Source: Leishmania martiniquensis (taxonomy: Eukaryota; Euglenozoa; Kinetoplastea; Trypanosomatida; Trypanosomatidae). From it: a stretch of 64,000 nt of DNA. The stretch lies in assembly GCF_017916325.1 (NCBI RefSeq), contig NC_090147.1:159501-223500 (forward strand). Reading direction: 5' to 3'. Of this stretch, positions 57,301 through 64,000 are shown one piece after another. The notes below the pieces were generated by a model. That model was not told where the DNA came from, ran no database searches, and worked only from the letters and a program-made list of their open reading frames with translations. Within the stretch, counting starts at the first letter, position 1. Each line of letters opens with the position of its first letter. Position numbers and translations under genes: made by a program.

Positions 57301-60300
57301 GAGTCAGAGACAGAGAGACAGTAAAAGAGCTCAGGCTTGTGATTCCGCTGGTGTTTTCTCTGCCACTTCTCTTGTTCTAAGCTGTTTTTCCTTTGGCTGC
57401 TGCTGTTCAACACGGAGGTAGGACACAGACGAGTGTACGCACCTGCACCTGCACGCTTGCATCGGGTGTGGCCTTACTTCGTTTTTTTTCCATATGGGTG
57501 GGGACGGTGACCTTCTTGCAAGTCTCGCGTATGCGTCTGTGCATCATGAGGATGCGAGGAGGATATCACACTCAAGCATACACACATATAGTCAGCTCCT
57601 CTACACGCGCACACACACAGGCATACATTCATACATAGGTGCTTGCCCCTGTCTCGCCTCCCCAGTGGAAGAGGGGGGAGGGGAAGGGAGGGGCACTATA
57701 CGATGTAGGGCATGGGTAAGTCACGGTCGCTGATCCATGGGTAGGCGTTCATCTTTTTGATTCTCAGCGTGCCTCCTCTCCACTCCATCAGCACTTTCAC
57801 TTAGGGGGAGCAGAAAAAGAAAAAAAGACGGCAAAAGCGAACGCTAACGACGAAGAAAAGAGGACACTTTACACCCACCGCGGGCAGAGGGAGAGAGAGC
57901 AGCAGCAGCAGCGAAGGGGGGCATTGCCGGGGGAGAGTTGCCGAAACGTAAAACGCACAAAGGCACGCCAGCGTACAGCCGCGTAAGACGTGAAAAAGTG
58001 AGCGAGGGAGGGAGAGAGAGAGAAAAAAACAATGTTCGAATCGAGGATAGAAAACTGCATGACAACGACGTCGAATGAGAAAAAAAAAGGAGGAAAACGT
58101 GGGAGAGAACGCCGGACGGCATCCCTCACGCCAGGAGAAGAGGAGGACAGGAAGGAAAGGGGGAGAGGGGGGGCGGTGACACGAAGAGCTTCCATGGAGA
58201 GGTTCACACACACACACACATGCACACACCCTCGTGGCCTCGTCATGGTCTTTTCCATTTCCTTTTCTGCCCGCTCTCCTCGAAGCGTTGTGTCACCGGC
58301 AAGGCATTCCCAGACTTCTACTGAGCGGTTCGTGCGACAAAGAGGGCGCGCCCCCACCGAGGGCAACAAAAATGTCCCCTCCCCACTCTTACGCCTGCGA
58401 ACAAAAACGTCCATGCGCGCTTGCATGTCTCCTCCTCTACCCCTTGCCCCTCCTCCAGACACACACACACGCACACGCAGTCCTCTTGCCCGCACGCCTC
58501 CCGACGCCGAAGAGTGACAACGGGACCAAAGAAACACACGCAAACGGAAAACATATGAGGAGGAGAGGCAAACTTTAGGATGGGCGGCGGAGGAGAGCGC
58601 AGAGAGGGAGGAAGGGGAGGGGGGAAGGATGTGGGCAAAGAGGCCAAGGCCCATGCTCGCCGGCTGTTTCTTGTGTGTATGTGTGTCGGACAGGGAAAGA
58701 ATGGATCACAAGAAACCTTTCTTCTCCTCTTTCTTTTTCGTTCACGGTCATCTTCTTTGAACGTCACTGGGCACATAAGACTCTTTTACGCGCGTAGATG
58801 CCGCGGGATACGCGTGGCAGCCATTGGTGCGGCTGTATCAATGCACAACTTGCTACGGCAACAAGGCCACCGCCCCTTCCGCTTCCCCTTTCTCGCCTGG
58901 GTTATTCGGCTCATTTGCTGATGCGTTTCGACAGCACAGACACGTCTGCAGCCTCGCTGTGCTTTTTTTTCCTTTTCTGTGCGTCTCAGATCACCATTAG
59001 AAGCGCTGTGCTTCCCTTTAGACGGAAAAAAGAGAGAGAGAGAAAGACTCATAGGCGCCATCCACCACGGCACCGCCGCCGATAAGACAGAGTGCGCATA
59101 CGCGCAGAGCACAGCAGCGGCAGCAAAAGAGAAAGGGAGAGAGGACAACGCAAGTTCCACACCAGAAAGCTGCAAGTGAAAAAGATGTAGAGAGCTCAGC
59201 CCGAAAACAAAGCGAATGCACTCAGTACACAGAAAAGCATAAAAGGGGGCGACTTTCGCAGAAAAATAAAATTGATGCAACACATAAAAGAGACTGTGAA
59301 AGAGCGCTTCCATGCGAGCACATCGAGGCCCAAGACTCTGTGCAAGTCCGTGTGTGCGGGCGGGATCGTCTGAGAAGGATATAGGCGCGCTGAGCTTCCT
59401 TGACACCCCTGACTCATCTCGCGCCTTCCCTCCTTCATCTACGTAATTAGAGAAGCCCTGCCTCCACCTTTCCCTCTCTATTCCCCGCGTCCTTTAGGGC
59501 TTGCGTATCGCCCTCCGCGAGCGTACACACTTGTGTGGGGTGCTCATACACATTTTTTTTCGTCCTGCTCCGCCTCTGCGATGCAGAAGACGATCATTCC
59601 AAGCATGCGCGAAGGCAGAGGAGCCGACGCTCAGCTCGCCAGCTAAGTGCTCGAAGACACACACACACACACGTGGAGACGTACATTAGAAAGTTAGGCG
59701 TCAGACGCGGGCACCACGGCGCATATGTGCATACAACTGATATGTTCAAAACGAGAGGCGCGCTCAAAAAGGAGGAGGGGGTGGGGGATGGGCAGAGCGC
59801 CCCTCCCCCGCCGACCCACCACCCCCAAAACGAAGACGAGCTTCTCTGAAACGTGCCAAGGCGTGAGGGAGACGGGTGGCAGCACGCCATCGAAAGATCA
59901 TTAGGAAGTGCAGAGGAGAAAGGAAAAAAAACGGGGGACAGAGGAGAGAGGAGAGAGAAAAGGTAAGAAGACTGGCAAAACGAATGAACAACCAAACAAT
60001 GAAACAAATGGAAACAGAAAAAAAAACGAAGGAAACGCGGGGGAAGGCAAAAAAAAAGGGGTACTCAAAGGGGGTGGTGGGCGAAGACATATCAGTCGAA
60101 CACACGCGCGAAGAGAACACCACAGCAACGAAAAGAAAAAAAGAAAAGGAGGCGGAGAAAGGCAACACGTCCAAGACACACGCGACGCCGGCAGTGCCGC
60201 ACTCCATCGCATGGCATCGAACCCCCAACCCTTTTTAGTTTTCGTTCCTCTCTCTCACTTTTTTTCTTCGATTTATGTTTGCATTCTTTTCGTTTAGGTA

Positions 60301-61471
60301 GCAAACGTGTGAAAGACGGAAAGGGTAAACGAAACGGAAAACAAAAAAGAGGCGAAAACAGATGCGATCACACTTACGAAGCGAACACCCCCGGCGCGCG
60401 GGCGAAGGCCTGGGGAAGAGAGGGAGGGGAGGGGAACATGTTTATGGTGAAAGAGAAGAAGACCGAAGGAGGCAGTCGAAAAAGAAACGAAAAGGATGTC
60501 GACAGGGGAGTGAGCGGGCACCCCCACCAGTGTCCGAACTCCAAGTCGAAGCAGAGCAACAAGGGAGAAATTTAAGAAGAGGGAGGGGGCACACCGGGCC
60601 ATTGAGAGAGAAAAAGGAAAATTGGAAAACCAATAAAAGATAAGAATGCTGAAAGAAAGAAAGGGCGTCGACAGAGTGGCAAAGCGTGCGAACGCATTCT
60701 GCTCCTTCTCGGGTGCGTTTCTCTTTTTGTTTTGCCCCTCCCTCCCTCCCCCCACCACGCACGCACGCAGACACACACCATGCGCGCCTCCCTTTACCTG
60801 TGTGTCTCGGTGTGCCTTGGGGGGCGCAGGGGAGGGCAGCCCGCGGCGTCCGGCCAGATAGTCTCTGCTAACCCCCTCGCCGGCCTAAAACGCTTCCTTC
60901 GCAGCCTGGTGCATGTCAGCCTGTTCCCCTTCGTTTGCTTCGCCTCTCCTCTCCTGCGGGTGAGGCGGGTGTCTCGCCGCCGCTGAAAAACAGCGTGCGG
61001 CTGAAAAGGCAAGATAGCACGGCAGGAGAACGGGCGTGAGTGAAACGAGAAGGTATACGCGCCTTACCTCGGATTATGTGGGGTTGGGAGTTGGGCATGC
61101 GCCACTGCATCTCTCAGCGCTACACTGTGGCACGCTATGAAGGCATCATGCGGATATCAAGGAGCGCATATGCAGCCGCTCAGCCGTCGTCCACAAAAGG
61201 GTCGCCTTCCCCTGCCCCCTCCCCACACACACTACACCACCACAACCACCCTTCCGCTGCAGCTCCCCGAGGAGCCCCACGTGCACTTGCGCACGCATTC
61301 GCGATGAGTCCTCTCTTACCCTAACTTACCTTTCCTCTTCGCCGCTTGCCCACTGATACTGCGGGCTCACTGTGGGCTGCATCGGCTGCGATGTGAGCAC
61401 TTCGCACGGAAGGAAGTCGAGGATGTGCAATCCAGCGGCACACACGCGCAAGCGTGCCGCGAGTCGCTCCA
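54329..61471. other. Right part of the gene desert
   Basis: No supportable gene. Contains GAAT tetramers (54992-55009), a cluster of (TA)n and GATA-like tracts (56132-56285 and 56777-56793), AGC triplets (57898-57914) and alternating purine-rich and pyrimidine-rich blocks. A minus-strand frame of 206 codons at 58786-59406 starts on a GTG and has no domain-like features. The last 400 bases before the next gene are more complex and probably belong to its 3' UTR. Confidence 0.5.
56132..56285. repeat. Cluster of TA/GATA-type AT-rich tracts
   Basis: About 150 bases with repeated TATATA, ATAGATAGATA and TATAAATATA units, broken by GTGTGGGGGGGGG. It is the densest AT-rich block in the window. Confidence 0.8.
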
Positions 61472-62401
61472 TCAGTCAAAGGCGGCCATCTTTTGTGCCG
61501 CCCACAGCATAGCCGCTGCTTGGCAGTCCTCTTCGTCTGCGCTCATGCACCCACCAGACTGCGACGGCGACGGCGGCTGCACGGCACGTTCGAAATGGTA
61601 GTGAGCTCCACCCATGTTCTCCAGAACGGCACTCACCTCGTCATTGCTGGGTGTTGGCGCCATCGCGCCCGCGGCTCTGCTGGTGCCTGTGTACTGCTGG
61701 TGCTGCAGGTGCCGCCACGACAGCTGCACCTCCTCGCGTGGGGAGGACGCACTACACTCGAAGGTGCTCTGCAGCCACTCCACATCATCACCGACGAGCC
61801 GCAGCCCGCAGCCGCTGACATTATTGCTGCGATCAGCGCCACGATATGACGCGCATTGGCTGCCGCTGTCGTTGTTGCCGCCCCAGCGGTGCTGTGGAAG
61901 CGGGCGTGAATCGCTCGCACTCTGAACCTCAGTGGGCGCAGGCGTCATAGATGTGCTCGCACCAGGAGTAAAGGAAGTTTGAAGCGTCGCCGCCGCCGCC
62001 GCGCACCCCTGCGCCGCCGTCAGCGCGCCTGCCGCGGATGTCGATTGCATTGAGCGCCCATAGGTGTCGTCGATCTCCTGCAGCCCGGCAGATGTGAAGA
62101 GGGCGCATGAGAGACAGCGCGGCATGAGGCCCAGAGGCGTATCCTTCGCGCCGAGCTGTGTGCTGCTAGCATTGTTCTCGGCCGTGTGCTGCGGTTCAGC
62201 AAGCGGGATCAGTGTGCCGTTATTCTGTGGCATTGAATGCCGGAGGTTGGCCTCGCTTTCGCTTGCTGTCGCAATGTTGGAGCTGTCGAGGAGCCCCTCA
62301 GCGCGTCTCGTGTCGGCTGAGGAGTAGGAGATCGGCTGCATGGTGGAGGGCGCACCAGGCGTGGTTATGGAAGAGGTGTTTGTCCGCGATCCTTCATCCA
62401 T
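61472..62401 (-). CDS. Small hypothetical protein with HFERAV and CXXC motifs, candidate member of the local family
   Basis: A 309-residue protein from the ATG at 62401 (MDEGSRTNTSS). The frame extends eleven codons further only to a GTG. Most of the chain is Ser/Thr/Ala/Gln-rich. Recognisable points are MPRCLSC (93-99, a CXXC pair), DDVEWLQSTF (205-214), EVSAVLENMGGAHYHFERAV (255-274) and the end ADEEDCQAAAMLWAAQKM (289-306) followed by AAFD. HFERAV and the acidic-to-Ala/Met/Trp tail recur in the protein at 29584-31941, MPxCxxC in that at 38522-40279, and the D-x-W-x-x-S-x-F block in that at 16709-18943. It is thus the shortest and most motif-dense member of the proposed set. No known family, function unknown. 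Confidence 0.82.
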   Translation of the reverse strand: MDEGSRTNTSSITTPGAPSTMQPISYSSADTRRAEGLLDSSNIATASESEANLRHSMPQNNGTLIPLAEPQHTAENNASSTQLGAKDTPLGLMPRCLSCALFTSAGLQEIDDTYGRSMQSTSAAGALTAAQGCAAAAATLQTSFTPGASTSMTPAPTEVQSASDSRPLPQHRWGGNNDSGSQCASYRGADRSNNVSGCGLRLVGDDVEWLQSTFECSASSPREEVQLSWRHLQHQQYTGTSRAAGAMAPTPSNDEVSAVLENMGGAHYHFERAVQPPSPSQSGGCMSADEEDCQAAAMLWAAQKMAAFD

Positions 62402-64000
62402 GACTGTTTGAAGGAATGCCCTGTCACGCCCCACTAAGCTCCGAGTAGAACAATGAGGCGGCGGCAGCGGCGTAATGTGCGAAGTTGCTCACAACAGCGT
62501 GATAGCACTCGCAAACAAGGAGTTGCAGCGGGCGATACGCGTGCCGAGGGAAAGACGACCGATGCGCCGCGAGAAGCAATGGAAAGACGAAACAATAGCC
62601 GGCAGAGGGGGGAGGGCGGGAGGGAAGAACACAGAAGGGAGAGAAAATGTTCCTGCCTGTGCGCGCAACGAGATTTTTTTTCCTTGCAAGAGGAGAGAGA
62701 GGCAGACAGATAAATATGTATATATATATAATATTATATATAGGTGAATGAAACCGGTGACAGGTGAAAACAGAACCAAAAGCTATCGAATTTAAAAGAA
62801 GGGGCTATGCACACACACGCACGCACACAAACATGCGCACACGCAGGCCAAGAGGCAGTGGATCACGAATGGAAAGAGAAGAGGGTGTGGGAAGAGGCGC
62901 CGTACAGAGAATAGACGGTGCACGCGAGAAGAGCAAAGAACGAGATCAGAGAGCCAATACGCTGGAGCGGAAGGGAAAAGGAGACGGAAATGAGAGGAGA
63001 GAGGAGAGAGAGAGAGTGAGTGAATCGGTGCGTGTTGGTTTGGTGGAGCGCTGTTATCAGTCGTATGGAGTGAAAAAGAAATGCAGAGAAGTAACAAAGG
63101 GAAAGCTATGCAAGAGGAGGGCGGGGCAGGCTACAAAGCACTGAAACAAATGCAGAGGCACACAGAGAGTGTGTGTGTGTGTGCGTGCGAGACCAGCGGC
63201 TGGCGCGATGAAGCGGAAGGCGAAAGGTAAGAGGAGTTGGTAATGAGTGTGAGTCAGGTGTGGAAACAAACGTAAAGTGGGAAACAAAGACGTCTTCCCC
63301 CCGACGGAGATGCCGCGTGTCTGTGTGTTTGGGTGAAGCAATACAGAGAGAGGAAAAGAGAGGGGGAGAGAAGTGACGGAAAAGTTGGTCAAGCCCAAGA
63401 GCGCCAAACACAAAACAGGGGTGTGACAAACAAAAAAAAGGAAAAAATGGCCGTTAAAGAGAGGCGGGCTGGGACAGCGAAAACGGTTAGAGGTCGGCAC
63501 TAATGGCGAAACGAGGTGGCGCACACTCCACGGGAGGGCATTCAAATACCGATTTGACAAGAGAGGTGAGGAAGTAAGATGGAAAGGAAAAAAGGGAAAA
63601 GGGAGGCGGCGGCGTGGGGCACGGAGAAGGCAGCGCCGATGGGCAGCCGCGGAGCACGAGACAAGTCGATCTGGCGCCCTGGAGCAAATGCGAAAAAAAA
63701 AAGGAGAGAGCGAAGAGAGGCGAGACACAGACACACACACACGGCCGAGCGCGGAATGCGGCGTGAAACGGACTATGAGAGCGCTCCGGAAGAAAAAAGA
63801 GAGAAAAGCGGCGCCCGTATGCCCCCTGTACTTTTGCAGGCTAAGCGAAAACGAAAGGGAGCGAATAAAAAGTTGATGAGCGACCCGCGAAAGAGGAGGA
63901 GGGAGAGGAAGAGAGCCCCTCTTTGGTCTTGCCGTATCTGTTCTTTTTTTCGTAGCGGTTTGCCCCTCTCCTTTTTCCTTCGTTTGTAGCGGCCCCGAAA
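62402..64000. other. Spacer to the right edge
   Basis: No supportable gene. Contains a TA-rich tract (62715-62744), a CA-type stretch (62810-62845), a GT run (63168-63185) and long purine-rich + strand sequence, with the splice region of the 61472-62401 gene presumably in the first few hundred bases. Confidence 0.5.

Noticed and set aside
58786..59406. Minus-strand frame of 206 codons in the desert
   Set aside because: Starts on GTG, no ordered domain, and its second half is Lys/Arg-rich spacer translation.
1..64000. CRISPR arrays, bacterial promoters, ribosome binding sites or rho-independent terminators
   Set aside because: The window is eukaryotic nuclear DNA; no regular repeat-spacer structure is present, and the hairpins seen are not arranged as terminators.

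Overview
The window looks like nuclear DNA of a Leishmania-type trypanosomatid. Every convincing gene lies on the minus strand. The genes are intronless, GC-rich in the third codon position, and rich in Ala/Ser/Pro/Thr. They are separated by long spacers that are purine-rich on the + strand, so pyrimidine-rich in the RNA. Several starts sit just downstream of a pyrimidine tract plus AG, the arrangement used for spliced-leader trans-splicing. This fits one directional gene cluster transcribed from the right edge to the left edge. I cannot name the species from sequence alone.

Layout from left to right (all genes minus strand). 1-389 is the 5' part of an unrecognised gene that leaves the window. 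1785-2270 is a CZIB/UPF0587-type zinc-binding protein. 3525-3883 is a frameshifted, truncated relic of an iron-containing alcohol dehydrogenase. 4510-6537 is a protein with a C-terminal bromodomain carrying a large insertion. 7511-9400 is a strongly enlarged UTP23, a PIN-like 18S rRNA processing factor. 10853-14215 is a large coiled-coil protein. 16709-18943 is an unrecognised protein. After a spacer of about 10.6 kb come 29584-31941 and 38522-40279. A gene desert of about 21 kb follows, and then a small unrecognised gene at 61472-62401.

The most interesting signal is in the right two thirds. Four neighbouring proteins of unknown function (16709-18943, 29584-31941, 38522-40279, 61472-62401) end in a similar short Ala-rich acidic-to-amphipathic helix. 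Two of them also share an HFERAV motif about 40 to 120 residues from the end. Two share an MPxCxxC motif, and two share an acidic-W-hydrophobic-S-F block. They are separated by unusually long spacers. I read them as a candidate local family of fast-diverging paralogues; this needs a profile search to confirm.

The 40.3-61.5 kb desert is not uniform. It contains a GC-rich island (about 44.06-45.22 kb) that may be a decayed retroposon, a perfect 23-bp inverted repeat (48310-48373), a 13-bp hairpin (54299-54328) and a 16-base G run, and it shares recurrent (TA)n tracts with the rest of the window. I found no convincing tRNA, rRNA, CRISPR array or complete mobile element.

The two recognisable housekeeping genes (CZIB-like, UTP23) and the bromodomain protein have no obvious pathway link. 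Clusters of this kind group functionally unrelated genes under shared transcription, so neighbourhood says little about function.
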